From assembly GCF_965204935.1 (NCBI RefSeq), contig NZ_CBDBFO010000002.1: a stretch of DNA of 64,000 bases; one strand, 5' to 3'. Below, piece by piece: positions 43,920 through 53,413 of the stretch. How positions within the stretch are numbered: the stretch's first letter is position 1; the number at the start of each line of letters is the position of its first letter. The notes under the pieces were generated by a model. That model did not search any database, had not been told where the DNA came from, and was given only the letters and a program-made list of their open reading frames with translations. The DNA is from Hoeflea_A sp965204935. Its GTDB lineage: Bacteria; Pseudomonadota; Alphaproteobacteria; Rhizobiales; Rhizobiaceae. The position numbers and the translations under genes were made by a program.

Positions 43920-44618
43920 GTGCGTTCTTCCGACCTGCCGCAGGTCCGTTCGCTGGAGTTTTTCGAAAGCATGAGCGACTCGAATTTCGACACGCTGATG
44001 CAGGCGGCCTATCTGCAGACCTTCCCATCACAACTTGAGCTGATCACGGAGGGCGATCCAGCGGATTTCCTCTATGTTGTCATCGAAGGCTGCGTCGAGC
44101 TTTTCGCACGTGCCAACGGGCGCGAGTCGACGATGGGTATGGTGACACCGGTCGGGACCTTCATTCTGGCGGCGGTACTGAAGGACGCTCTTTATTTGAT
44201 GTCGGCACGCACCTGCCAGCGTTCAAAATTGTTGCTCGTCCCTTCCGAGAATATCCGCGAGGTGTTTCAGCGCGACGAGGCCTTCGCCCGGGCCATCGTG
44301 ATCGAGCTCGCGAGCTGCTACCGCACGGTCGTCAAGGAACACAAGGACCTGAAACTGCGCACTGCCGTCGAGCGCCTGGCAAACCGTCTGCTGCGTTACC
44401 ACATCGACCAGGGTGAAAGCGGCACGCTTGAACTGCCGCACGACAAGCGCACGCTCGCCTCGCTGCTGGGCATGACTCCGGAAAATCTGTCGCGAGCCTT
44501 CAATACCCTCAAGCCCTATGGCGTCTCCGTTAACGGCAACAAGATCAGTCTCAACGAACTGGAGTCCCTGACCACGCTGGCCAAGCCGAATCCGCTCATT
44601 GACGACCGAAACACATAA
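43920..44618 (+). CDS. Crp/Fnr-family regulator without FNR cysteines, NarR-like
   Basis: A 232-residue protein from the GTG at 43920, chosen because AAGGA lies 7 bases upstream; an in-frame TTG at 43896 would add 8 residues. A cNMP-type beta-roll (ITEGDPADFLYVVIEGCVEL) is followed by the dimer helix and an HTH reading TLASLLGMTPENLSRAFNTL. Its E-x-x-S-R matches FNR-type DNA recognition. The N-terminal cysteine cluster of FNR is absent, so it is not an iron-sulfur oxygen sensor. NarR (nitrate/nitrite-responsive) is the best fit given the divergent narK; NnrR/Dnr-like is the alternative. Confidence 0.85.
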   Translation: MRSSDLPQVRSLEFFESMSDSNFDTLMQAAYLQTFPSQLELITEGDPADFLYVVIEGCVELFARANGRESTMGMVTPVGTFILAAVLKDALYLMSARTCQRSKLLLVPSENIREVFQRDEAFARAIVIELASCYRTVVKEHKDLKLRTAVERLANRLLRYHIDQGESGTLELPHDKRTLASLLGMTPENLSRAFNTLKPYGVSVNGNKISLNELESLTTLAKPNPLIDDRNT

Positions 44619-44705
44619 GGCTTAAACCCCGACATCCGGACCCGCAGACCATGCACCGGCCGCCGTCCGGTCAATCAATCAGTATTCTGAAAGGATCCTC
44701 CTGCC

Positions 44706-45452
44706 ATGAGCGAAGCAAAGAAGTCGATCATCATCACCGGCGCCGGCTCCGGTATCGGCAAGAGCTGCGCGGAAGTTTTCCTTGGTCATGGCTATCACGT
44801 CGGTCTCGTCGGCCGCAGGGTCGCACCTCTGAAGGCGATCGCAGATGAGCATTCCGATGCGCTTGCCCTGCCTGGAGACGTCACTGATCCGCAGCAGGTC
44901 GAGGAGATCTTCCAGAGGGCCTACGACAAATGGGGCCGCATCGATGTTCTCTTCAACAATGCCGGCATCGCCAAACCGGGCCGCCCGATCGACGAAATCC
45001 CCGTTGAGGACTGGATTGAAACCGTCAATGTCAATCTGACCGGCGCCTTCTTATGCGCGCGGCAGGCATTCAAATTCATGCGCGAGCAAACGCCGCAAGG
45101 CGGGCGTATCATCAACAACGGTTCCATTTCGGCTTATGTGCCGCGCCCCGGTTCTGTTCCCTATACGGCTACCAAACACGCAATCACCGGCCTCACACGA
45201 ACGATCTCGCTGGACGGGCGACCCTTCAACATCGCCTGCGGTCAGATCGACATCGGCAACGCGCTCACCGAAATGGCCGCACCGATGACCAAGGGCGTTC
45301 CCCAGGCTGACGGCTCCGTCCGGCCCGAGGCGACGATGGACGTCGCCAACGTCGCCGCATCGGTTCTGCATATGGCCGAATTGCCGCTCGATGCAAATGT
45401 CCAGTTCATGACGGTGATGGCGACGACCATGCCGTTTATCGGCCGCGGCTAG
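44706..45452 (+). CDS. short-chain dehydrogenase/reductase (SDR)
   Basis: A 248-residue classical SDR with TGAGSGIG near residue 12, NNAG near 88, the catalytic Ser in NNGSISAYVP and YTATK near 156. The expected product is an NAD(P)-dependent alcohol/ketone oxidoreductase. It has its own ribosome site after the regulator. It converges on the GlxA-type gene with a 4-base CTAG in which both stops (TAG) overlap. Substrate unknown. Confidence 0.9.
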   Translation: MSEAKKSIIITGAGSGIGKSCAEVFLGHGYHVGLVGRRVAPLKAIADEHSDALALPGDVTDPQQVEEIFQRAYDKWGRIDVLFNNAGIAKPGRPIDEIPVEDWIETVNVNLTGAFLCARQAFKFMREQTPQGGRIINNGSISAYVPRPGSVPYTATKHAITGLTRTISLDGRPFNIACGQIDIGNALTEMAAPMTKGVPQADGSVRPEATMDVANVAASVLHMAELPLDANVQFMTVMATTMPFIGRG

Positions 45453-46432
45453 GTTATTCCGTCCAAACGCACCGGCTTGCGCCTTGCTGAAGGGGCGCGC
45501 CCGAAACGCCGCCGGTATGTGTCCGAAAAATGCGCCGAACTGGCGAACCCGGACGCCAATGCGATCTCGGTCACGCCCAGCGCCGATTGCCTTAAGAGAT
45601 TGTCGGCCATATCCAGGCGCAGGTCACGATAAAACCCCATGGTGCTACGCCCGAGCTGCGCGCGGAAGAGCCGGTTGAGCTGGCGGGCACCAAGACCGAC
45701 AAGCTGCGCGATCTGGTCAAGTGCCAGCGGATCGGCCATGTGGTTTTCCATCAGTTCGATCGCCTGCAGGACCGGTTGGCTGGATGTCCCGTAGCGCTGA
45801 ACGGGACCAGCCCTTTGCGGCCAGCCCGCAGGCCGGACTTCCGTGTGCACGAACCAATCGCTGACCCGCGTGGCAAAATCAGCTCCGTGATGGGAGGTGA
45901 TCAGTGCATGCATCATATCGAGCGCCGCGGTTGCCCCGGCGCAGGTCAGACGATCGCGGTCAATGACATAGATATTGCGCTCCAGCAGCAGAGACGGATC
46001 GAATTCCGCCAGTGCCGCCGCATGCTCCCAGTGCACCGTCATACGCCGCCCTTCCATGATCCCAGCCCGTGCCAGGACGACAGGACCGCCGGACACGCCG
46101 CCGATCAGCACGCCGCGGCGGGACAGATGGCGCAGCCACTGAAAGACCCGCGGTTCGAAAAAATGTATCGGGTCACCGCCGGCAACGACCAGCAGCAGGT
46201 CGAAATCGACACGCTCGCCGAAATGCGCCGTCGCCTTGACGATGGCACCGCTGGAGCTGACGGATTGGCCGCCGACCACGGGCAGATGTTCGACCGCATA
46301 GAGATCCCGGCCCGAAAGAACGTTGGCTGCGCGCAAAGGTTCGACGGCCGCCGAGTATGACATCAGCGCAAAGCCGTCCACCAGCAGGAACCCGACCCTG
46401 AAGGGTTTGCTGCCTGTCTCGTCTTTGTCCAT
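45449..46432 (-). CDS. GlxA-family transcriptional regulator (DJ-1/PfpI domain plus AraC HTH)
   Basis: About 327 residues from the ATG at 46430-46432. A TTG at 46474 would add 14 residues, and neither has a strong ribosome site. The N-terminal DJ-1/PfpI-like domain begins RVGFLLVDGFALMSYSAAVE. The C-terminal AraC domain carries LDQIAQLVGLGARQLNRLFR and VTEIALASGFASSAHFSDTY. Regulators of this type (GbdR, CdhR, SouR, GlxA) control glycine betaine, dimethylglycine, sarcosine and carnitine catabolism. It is divergent from soxB, consistent with activation of the sox operon. Confidence 0.9.
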   Translation of the reverse strand: MDKDETGSKPFRVGFLLVDGFALMSYSAAVEPLRAANVLSGRDLYAVEHLPVVGGQSVSSSGAIVKATAHFGERVDFDLLLVVAGGDPIHFFEPRVFQWLRHLSRRGVLIGGVSGGPVVLARAGIMEGRRMTVHWEHAAALAEFDPSLLLERNIYVIDRDRLTCAGATAALDMMHALITSHHGADFATRVSDWFVHTEVRPAGWPQRAGPVQRYGTSSQPVLQAIELMENHMADPLALDQIAQLVGLGARQLNRLFRAQLGRSTMGFYRDLRLDMADNLLRQSALGVTEIALASGFASSAHFSDTYRRRFGRAPSARRKPVRLDGIT

Positions 46433-46518
46433 TTTTCGAAAAAAAACGACTGTTTCAGGAAAGTCAATCGGCAAGAGCGGATTGAAGATGCGCCCCTGCG
46501 ACGGGAGGATGGATCCGC

Positions 46519-47769
46519 ATGCGTTACTCCGGATTGAAGGTGTTATGGGAGGGGCTGACGGGCAACCGGGGCTGGCAGCCTGTCTGGCGCGATCCCGAAC
46601 CGAAAGAGTCCTACGACATCGTTATCGTCGGCGGCGGCGGCCACGGGCTTTCGACCGCCTACTACCTTGCCAAGGAATTCGGCCTTTCGAACATAGCGGT
46701 CCTGGAAAAGGGCTGGCTCGGTTCCGGCAATATCGGCCGCAACACCACGATCATCCGCTCCAACTATCTGCTGCCCGGCAACGAGCCCTTTTACGAGTTC
46801 TCCATGAAGCTCTGGGAGGATCTGGAGCAGGATCTCAACTACAATGCGATGGTTTCCCAGCGCGGCATCATCAACCTCTACCATTCGGATTCGCAGCGCG
46901 ACGCCTATGCGCGGCGTGGCAACGCCATGATCATGGCCGGTGCGGATGCCGTCCTGTTGGATCGCGCCGGCCTTGAAAAACACTGCCCGTTTCTCGATTT
47001 CGATAATGCCCGCTTTCCGGTGCAGGGCGGCCTGTGGCAGCCACGCGCCGGAACCGCCCGTCACGACGCCGTCGCCTGGGGCTATGCCCGTGGCGCCGAC
47101 ATGCGCGGCGTTGACCTGATCCAGAATTGCGAGGTCACCGGGTTCCTGATCGAGGATGGCGTGTGCACCGGTGTCGAGACCTCACGCGGCGAAATCCTGG
47201 CGAAGAAGACGGCCGTGTGCGTCGCCGGCTCCTCTGGCCGGGTCATGGAAAAGGCCGGCATGCGCCTACCGATCGAAAGCCATGTGCTCCAGGCCTTCGT
47301 CTCGGAAGGCCTGAAACCGATCGTTCCCGGCGTGATCACCTTCGGCGCGGGACATTTCTACATTTCCCAGTCCGACAAGGGCGGCCTCGTCTTCGGCGGC
47401 GACATCGACGGCTACAACACCTATGCCCAGCGCGGCAATCTTCCGGTCGTCGAGGATGTGTGCGAAGGCGGCATGGCGATCATGCCCATGATCGGCCGGG
47501 CCCGGCTCCTGCGCATGTGGGGCGGGGTCATGGACATGTCGATGGACGGGTCGCCCTTTATCGATCGCACCCATATTGACGGCCTCTATTTCAATGGCGG
47601 CTGGTGTTACGGCGGCTTCAAGGCAACGCCTGCATCCGGCTATTGCTATGCGCATCTTCTGGCCAGGGACGAGCCGCATCCGACCGCCACGGAATACCGC
47701 CTCGACCGTTTCATAAGCGGCCGCATGATTGATGAGCGCGGCGCCGGCGCCCAGCCGAATCTGCATTAG
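46519..47769 (+). CDS. soxB: sarcosine oxidase beta subunit (SoxB)
   Basis: A 416-residue flavoprotein. The FAD-binding motif DIVIVGGGGHGLSTAYYLAK begins near residue 34, followed by GWLGSGNIGRNTTIIRSNYL. TARHDAVAWGYARGADMRGV near residue 178 includes the His expected to carry covalent FMN. It oxidises the N-methyl group of sarcosine or a related N-methyl amino acid; the imine goes to the alpha subunit's folate site. It is the first gene of soxBDAG. Confidence 0.93.
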   Translation: MRYSGLKVLWEGLTGNRGWQPVWRDPEPKESYDIVIVGGGGHGLSTAYYLAKEFGLSNIAVLEKGWLGSGNIGRNTTIIRSNYLLPGNEPFYEFSMKLWEDLEQDLNYNAMVSQRGIINLYHSDSQRDAYARRGNAMIMAGADAVLLDRAGLEKHCPFLDFDNARFPVQGGLWQPRAGTARHDAVAWGYARGADMRGVDLIQNCEVTGFLIEDGVCTGVETSRGEILAKKTAVCVAGSSGRVMEKAGMRLPIESHVLQAFVSEGLKPIVPGVITFGAGHFYISQSDKGGLVFGGDIDGYNTYAQRGNLPVVEDVCEGGMAIMPMIGRARLLRMWGGVMDMSMDGSPFIDRTHIDGLYFNGGWCYGGFKATPASGYCYAHLLARDEPHPTATEYRLDRFISGRMIDERGAGAQPNLH

Positions 47770-47781
47770 AGCGAGTTGCCC

Positions 47782-48069
47782 ATGATCATCAATCACCCCC
47801 TCCTCGGCCCGCGCGATGCTTCCGAATTCGTCTATCTCGGCGACGCGTCGCTGATTGACCGGCCTGACTGGCAGGCTGAGGACGCCCAGCAGCAGTTCCA
47901 CGACTATCTGTATCTGCGTGACAATCCGGCCGGCGAACACCGGGAGCTGTGGTTTCATGAACAGGGCGATCGCTCCTGGCTGGTCGTCACACGCAACACG
48001 CTCACCCACGAGATTACCGGCGTCGAGCTTGCGCGAGATGTTGCCTTGCAGAGGGGGCGCGGTCGATGA
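47782..48069 (+). CDS. soxD: sarcosine oxidase delta subunit (SoxD), lacking zinc-ligand cysteines
   Basis: A 95-residue protein starting MIINHPLLGPRDASEFVYLG at the ATG at 47782. Position, length and the RENP-like YLYLRDNPAGEHRELWFHEQ segment identify SoxD. In the characterised subunit, as I recall it, Zn is held by Cys-x2-Cys near the N-terminus plus a His and Cys in the H-x3-C segment. Here the N-terminal pair is HPLLG and the second is FHEQGD, so the cysteines are replaced. It overlaps soxA by four bases (ATGA). Confidence 0.88.
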   Translation: MIINHPLLGPRDASEFVYLGDASLIDRPDWQAEDAQQQFHDYLYLRDNPAGEHRELWFHEQGDRSWLVVTRNTLTHEITGVELARDVALQRGRGR

Positions 48070-51014
48070 GTCAATCGGAGCGCAGCAGTGGCGGCCTGAT
48101 CGATCGTTCCAAAACGATCCGCTTCACTTTCAACGGCAGCCGCTTTGAAGGGCACCCGGGAGACACGCTGGCATCCGCCTTGATTGCCAATGGCGTCAAG
48201 CTTGTCGGCAGGTCGTTCAAGTACCATCGCCCGCGCGGCATATTCACCGCCGGCTCCGAGGAGCCCAATGCACTGGTCGAGTTGCGCAGCGGTGGACATC
48301 GCGAACCCAACACACGCGCCACTGTCACCGAGCTTTTCGACGGGCTCGCAGCAAGCAGCCAGAACCACCGCGGCCCGTTGCGTTACGATCTGATGGCCGT
48401 CAATGACTATCTGTCGCCTTTCCTGTCGGCAGGCTTCTACTACAAGACATTCATGTGGCCGAAGGCATTCTGGGAGAAGCTCTATGAGCCGGTCATCCGG
48501 TCGTCCGCCGGCTTGGGGCGCCTGTCCGGAAAACCCGATCCCGACACTTACGACAAGGGCTTCCTGCATTGCGATATCCTGGTCATCGGCGCCGGTCCCG
48601 CCGGGCTGTCGGCCGCGCTGACTGCAGGGCGCTCCGGAGCACGGGTGATCCTTGCCGATGAGGATTTCCGCCCCGGTGGCAGGCTGAATGCGGAAACATT
48701 GGAAATCGCGGATGGAAGCGGCGCGGACTGGGCGGCCGCCGCAGCCGCCGAACTGGCCTCCATGGACAATGTCCGGCTAATGCCGCGCACCACCATTTAC
48801 GGTTCCTATGACCACGGGATCTATGGCGCATTGGAACGCAGGACAGACCACCTCAACAGCAGTGACGGAAAGCCTCGCCAGGTGCTCTGGCGCGTCTATT
48901 CCCGGCGTGCAATCCTTTGTGCCGGCGCAACCGAACGCTCCATCGCGTTCGGCAACAATGACCGACCGGGCATCATGCTGGCCGGCAGCATGCGGGCCTA
49001 TGCCAACCGTTGGGCCGCTATGGCCGGCAAACGCATCGCCGTTTTTACCAACAATGACGACGGCTGGCGCACGGCGTCCGACCTTGCCGAACACGGTGTC
49101 GGGATCGCCGCAGTCGTCGACACCCGCGAGAAGGCGCCGCTCGCAGCTCCCGCAGGTGCGTCCGTCGTGATGGGTGCGACGGTGAATGACACGAAGGGCC
49201 GTCAGGGGCTCAAGAGCATTACGCTTTCAAACGGAACCACGGTCGAATGCGACGGCCTTGCTGTATCCGGCGGATGGAGCCCGAATGTGCATCTGACCTG
49301 CCACCAGCGCGGAAAGCCGCAATGGCGCGCCGATATTGCCGGCTTTGTTCCGGGGCGGGATTTGCCGGTCGGTATGCGCGTTGCGGGAGCCGCCAACGCC
49401 TCCATGTCGCTGGCTGCATGCCTGCGCGAGGGACAGGAACAGGCCAGTTCGGCTGCCGGGGAACTCGGTTTCAACGTAGCGGCCCAGGAGCTTCCGGCCG
49501 CCGAGGATGAGGCCGTCGAAACCAGCGTCTTCTTTCACGTGAAGAGCGATAGTCCGCGCGCCTGGATCGACCTGCAGAACGATGTGACAGCAAAGGATGT
49601 GAAGCTCTCCCACCAGGAAGGGTTTCGCTCGGTTGAACATCTCAAGCGCTACACCACGCTGGGTATGGCGACCGACCAGGGAAAGACGGCCAATATTCTC
49701 GGCCTTGCCGTCATGGCCGAATGCACCGGACGATCGATCCCCGAAACCGGAACGACGATCTTCCGGCCGCCCTATACGCCAGTGTCGATCGGTGCATTCG
49801 CGGGCCGTTCGCGCGGCAGGGAATTCCGCCCTACCCGGCTGACGACAAGCCATCAATGGGCCAGGGAGCGCGGTGCGGTTTTTGTCGAGGCCGGTCAATG
49901 GCTGCGTGCGCAATGGTATCCGCAAAAGGGCGAAACCCATTGGCGTGAAAGTGTCGACCGTGAAGCCGCAAAAGTGCGGGAAGCCGTTGGTATCTGCGAT
50001 GTCACGACACTCGGAAAGATCGATATCCAGGGGCGTGACGCCGCAGAGTTCCTCAACAGGGTCTATTCCAATGGATTTGCGAAACTGGCCGTCGGCAAGG
50101 TCCGCTATGGGCTGATGCTGCGCGAGGACGGCATGGTCATGGATGACGGCACCACGGCGCGGCTGGGCGAAAACCACTTCATCATGACGACCACAACGGC
50201 GAATGCTGTCAGCGTTTTCCGCCATCTGGAATTCTGCCGTCAGTGCCTATGGCCTGGCCTTGACGTCCATCTGATTTCCGCAACCGAGCAGTGGGCCCAG
50301 TTCGCCGTCGCCGGTCCGCGCTCCCGCGATCTCCTGCGCAAGACGATCGATCCGGAATTCGACATATCCAACGAGGCCTTTCCCTTCATGGCTTGCGGCG
50401 AAGTGACTGTCTTCGATGGGACGCCTGCCCGCCTGTTCCGGATCTCCTTTTCCGGTGAGCTCGCCTATGAAATCGCGGTGCCGTCCCGCTACGGCGATGC
50501 GATGGTCCGCGCGCTCATGGAGGTTGGCGAGGAGTTCGGCGCTGTCGCATATGGAACCGAGGCGCTCAGCGTGCTGCGCATCGAAAAGGGCCATCCGGTT
50601 GCCAATGAGCTGTGCGGCCAGACGACGGCACGCGACCTTGGCCTCGAACGCATGGTCTCGAAGAAAAAAGACTGTATCGGCAACACCTTGTCCGAACGTC
50701 CTCATCTCAATCGCGAGGATGGCATGGCGCTGATGGGATTCGAGCCGCTCGAGCGTAACGAGCAGTTGTCGGCCGGATCGCATTTCATCCGGCGCGGCAA
50801 ACGGGCAACGACGGAAAACGACGAGGGATGGATGACCTCGGTCGCCTACTCGCCGGCACTGGGTCATTCGATCGGTCTCGGGTTCATCGCACGTGGCGAG
50901 GATCGCGTGGGTGAGATCGTCCAGGCAGCCGATCCCCTGCGCGGCAGAACAGTCGAGGTAAGGATCGTCTCGCCGCATTTCGTCGACCCGAAGGGAGAAC
51001 GCCAGCGTGCCTAG
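48066..51014 (+). CDS. soxA: sarcosine oxidase alpha subunit (SoxA)
   Basis: A 982-residue protein. The N-terminal 2Fe-2S-like fold region without cluster has TIRFTFNGSRFEGHPGDTLA. The NAD-binding Rossmann motif DILVIGAGPAGLSAALTAGR is near residue 175. The C-terminal half is a GcvT/aminomethyltransferase-like tetrahydrofolate domain (REAVGICDVTTLGKIDIQGR near 640, RIEKGHPVANELCGQTTARD near 840). The NAD+ is a non-redox component in known enzymes. The THF domain would yield 5,10-methylene-THF, linking to fhs downstream. Length is typical for the family. Confidence 0.94.
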   Translation: MSQSERSSGGLIDRSKTIRFTFNGSRFEGHPGDTLASALIANGVKLVGRSFKYHRPRGIFTAGSEEPNALVELRSGGHREPNTRATVTELFDGLAASSQNHRGPLRYDLMAVNDYLSPFLSAGFYYKTFMWPKAFWEKLYEPVIRSSAGLGRLSGKPDPDTYDKGFLHCDILVIGAGPAGLSAALTAGRSGARVILADEDFRPGGRLNAETLEIADGSGADWAAAAAAELASMDNVRLMPRTTIYGSYDHGIYGALERRTDHLNSSDGKPRQVLWRVYSRRAILCAGATERSIAFGNNDRPGIMLAGSMRAYANRWAAMAGKRIAVFTNNDDGWRTASDLAEHGVGIAAVVDTREKAPLAAPAGASVVMGATVNDTKGRQGLKSITLSNGTTVECDGLAVSGGWSPNVHLTCHQRGKPQWRADIAGFVPGRDLPVGMRVAGAANASMSLAACLREGQEQASSAAGELGFNVAAQELPAAEDEAVETSVFFHVKSDSPRAWIDLQNDVTAKDVKLSHQEGFRSVEHLKRYTTLGMATDQGKTANILGLAVMAECTGRSIPETGTTIFRPPYTPVSIGAFAGRSRGREFRPTRLTTSHQWARERGAVFVEAGQWLRAQWYPQKGETHWRESVDREAAKVREAVGICDVTTLGKIDIQGRDAAEFLNRVYSNGFAKLAVGKVRYGLMLREDGMVMDDGTTARLGENHFIMTTTTANAVSVFRHLEFCRQCLWPGLDVHLISATEQWAQFAVAGPRSRDLLRKTIDPEFDISNEAFPFMACGEVTVFDGTPARLFRISFSGELAYEIAVPSRYGDAMVRALMEVGEEFGAVAYGTEALSVLRIEKGHPVANELCGQTTARDLGLERMVSKKKDCIGNTLSERPHLNREDGMALMGFEPLERNEQLSAGSHFIRRGKRATTENDEGWMTSVAYSPALGHSIGLGFIARGEDRVGEIVQAADPLRGRTVEVRIVSPHFVDPKGERQRA

Positions 51015-51570
51015 CCTTACAGCCAATTCACCGCTCGACGGCTTCCGGCAGGATTTCGACGGGATTGAAATCGCCGAGGTGCTTGACCTCGCCATCGTCT
51101 CGATAGCGACGCCGCAGGGCCGCGAGGCCGAGCTCGCAAGCGCCGTTTCAGAGGCTTACGGGATCGCGCTGCCCGCGGTGGGCACGTCGATCAAGGCCGG
51201 TTCCGCTGAAATCCGTTTTCTCGGACTGCAACCTGGACAGTGTTTTTCGGTGTTCGAGCGTCAGGACGATCGGCCGGTCGAGACGATCACCCGCAAGCTG
51301 AGCGACAGCGGCTACTTTACGGATCAGTCCGACAGCTGGGCAGTCCTGCGGCTGAGCGGAGAAAGGAGCCGCGAGGCGCTGGAGCGCATTTGCCCGCTCG
51401 ACCTGCATCCCGGCAAATTCGAACCAGGCGCCGTCGCCCGCACCGCGATGGAACACCTTGGCGTCATCATCCTGCGCGATGAGGACAATGCGTTCATGCT
51501 GTTTTCTGCGCGTTCCTCCGCGCCGTCCTTCCTGCATGCCGTGATCACCTCGGCGAACAACATCCAGTAA
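51007..51570 (+). CDS. soxG: sarcosine oxidase gamma subunit (SoxG)
   Basis: A 187-residue protein overlapping soxA by 8 bases. It has the GcvT-like fragment features of SoxG: SDSWAVLRLSGERSREALER and RTAMEHLGVIILRDEDNAFM. It bridges the alpha and beta subunits in the heterotetramer. It completes the soxBDAG order; fhs follows after 39 bases. Confidence 0.9.
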   Translation: MPSLTANSPLDGFRQDFDGIEIAEVLDLAIVSIATPQGREAELASAVSEAYGIALPAVGTSIKAGSAEIRFLGLQPGQCFSVFERQDDRPVETITRKLSDSGYFTDQSDSWAVLRLSGERSREALERICPLDLHPGKFEPGAVARTAMEHLGVIILRDEDNAFMLFSARSSAPSFLHAVITSANNIQ

Positions 51571-51609
51571 CAACCGCCCGGCCGCCGCCGGTTTTCGGAG
51601 ACACACGAT

Positions 51610-53286
51610 ATGGCCCACAAATCAGACATTGAAATTGCCCGCGAGGCGAGCAAGAAGCCAATCCAGGAGATTGGCGCGAAGCTTGGCATTCCAAGCGAAA
51701 GCCTGCTTCCCTACGGCCACGACAAGGCAAAGGTCTCGGCTGATTTCATCGCCGCCCAGAAGGGCAAGGACGACGGCAAGCTGATCCTTGTGACGGCGAT
51801 CAACCCGACACCCGCCGGCGAAGGCAAGACGACGACGACCGTCGGGCTCGGCGACGGCCTCAACCGTATCGGCAGGAAGGCCGCCATCTGTATCCGCGAA
51901 GCGTCGCTTGGCCCCTGTTTCGGCATGAAGGGTGGCGCCGCGGGCGGCGGCTATGCGCAGGTCGTTCCGATGGAGGACATGAACCTGCACTTCACCGGCG
52001 ACTTTCACGCGATCACCTCGGCGCACAATCTCCTGTCGGCAATGATCGATAACCACATCTACTGGGGCAACGCCCAGGACATAGACATCCGACGTGTCAC
52101 ATGGCGCCGCGTCATGGACATGAACGACCGTGCGCTGCGCGAGATCGTCGCCTCGCTCGGCGGCGTTGCCAACGGCTTTCCCCGCGAAGCCGGCTTTGAC
52201 ATCACCGTCGCCTCCGAAGTTATGGCGATCCTGTGTCTCGCGAACGACCTTGAAGATCTCGAAAAGCGGCTTGGCGACATTATCGTTGCCTACCGGCGCG
52301 ACCGCTCGCCGGTAACGTGCCGCGACATCAAGGCGGACGGCGCGATGGCGGTGCTTTTGAAGGACGCGATGCAGCCGAACCTGGTGCAGACGCTTGAGAA
52401 CAATCCGGCCTTCGTTCATGGCGGACCCTTCGCCAATATTGCCCATGGCTGCAACTCGGTCGTCGCCACCAAGACCGCTTTGAAACTTGCCGACTACGTT
52501 GTTACCGAGGCCGGCTTCGGCGCCGATCTCGGTGCCGAGAAATTCATGGATATCAAGTGCCGCAAGGCCGGTATCGCACCGGACGCCGTCGTCATCGTCG
52601 CCACCGTTCGCGCCATGAAGATGAATGGCGGCGTGAAGAAGGAGGATCTGGGGATCGAGGATGTCGAGGCCGTGCAGCGCGGTTGCGCCAATCTCGGGCG
52701 TCACATCGAAAACGTCAAATCCTTCGGCGTCCCTGCCGTCGTCGCGATCAACCACTTCGTCACCGATACCGAAGCCGAAATCGCTGCCGTCAAGGATTAT
52801 GTCGCGAGCCTCGGATCGGAGGCGGTGCTGTGCAAGCACTGGGCGCTCGGATCGGAAGGCATTGCCGAGCTTGCCGAGCGCATCGCCGAGATCGCCGACA
52901 GCGGCATGGCACAGTTTTCGACGCTCTATCCGGACGACATGCCGCTGTTCGAAAAGATCGAGACCATCGCCAAGCGCATCTACCGGGCCGACGAGGTGCT
53001 CGCCGACAAGAAGATCCGCGATCAACTGCGCCAGTGGGAGGAAGCCGGTTTCGGTGACCTGCCGGTCTGCATGGCCAAGACACAATACTCCTTTTCGACC
53101 GATCCGAACCTTCGCGGCGCGCCGACCGGCCACAGCGTGCCGGTGCGTGAAGTCAGGCTTTCCGCGGGCGCCGGTTTTATTGTCGTCATCTGCGGTCAGA
53201 TCATGACCATGCCCGGCCTGCCCAGAACGCCGTCGGCGGAGGCGATCCACCTCAACGAACAGGGTCTGATCGAAGGTCTCTTCTGA
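51610..53286 (+). CDS. fhs: formate-tetrahydrofolate ligase
   Basis: A 558-residue enzyme with the ATP-binding loop NPTPAGEGKTTTTVGLGDGL near residue 65 and conserved blocks GPCFGMKGGAAGGGYAQVVP and DFHAITSAHNLLSAMIDNHI. The C-terminal APTGHSVPVREVRLSAGAGF block is also present. It condenses formate, ATP and THF to 10-formyl-THF. In the sox operon it would capture formate or balance the one-carbon pool fed by demethylation. Length and motifs are normal. Confidence 0.96.
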   Translation: MAHKSDIEIAREASKKPIQEIGAKLGIPSESLLPYGHDKAKVSADFIAAQKGKDDGKLILVTAINPTPAGEGKTTTTVGLGDGLNRIGRKAAICIREASLGPCFGMKGGAAGGGYAQVVPMEDMNLHFTGDFHAITSAHNLLSAMIDNHIYWGNAQDIDIRRVTWRRVMDMNDRALREIVASLGGVANGFPREAGFDITVASEVMAILCLANDLEDLEKRLGDIIVAYRRDRSPVTCRDIKADGAMAVLLKDAMQPNLVQTLENNPAFVHGGPFANIAHGCNSVVATKTALKLADYVVTEAGFGADLGAEKFMDIKCRKAGIAPDAVVIVATVRAMKMNGGVKKEDLGIEDVEAVQRGCANLGRHIENVKSFGVPAVVAINHFVTDTEAEIAAVKDYVASLGSEAVLCKHWALGSEGIAELAERIAEIADSGMAQFSTLYPDDMPLFEKIETIAKRIYRADEVLADKKIRDQLRQWEEAGFGDLPVCMAKTQYSFSTDPNLRGAPTGHSVPVREVRLSAGAGFIVVICGQIMTMPGLPRTPSAEAIHLNEQGLIEGLF

Positions 53287-53369
53287 GGCTGCCCTGCCCG
53301 CATTCATTGTGGGCGAACAGCGTATCAGCGCTGGCGGCAAACCCGACACAACTTCGACACCGTGAATCG

Positions 53370-53391
53370 GCCGGGCCATGTGCCCGGCTTT
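53370..53391 (+). terminator. putative intrinsic terminator after fhs
   Basis: The stem GCCGGGC (53370-53376) / GCCCGGC (53382-53388) with loop CATGT is followed by only TTT. It lies 84 bases after the fhs stop and just before the ABC promoter. Weak T-tract, so efficiency is uncertain. Confidence 0.45.
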
Positions 53392-53413
53392 GCCGGCTTC
53401 CTGATTTTGTGAC

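Noticed and set aside
51571..51609. Riboswitch or folate-responsive leader before fhs
   Set aside because: Only 39 bases separate soxG and fhs, too short for a known riboswitch; only a small GC-rich stem is visible.
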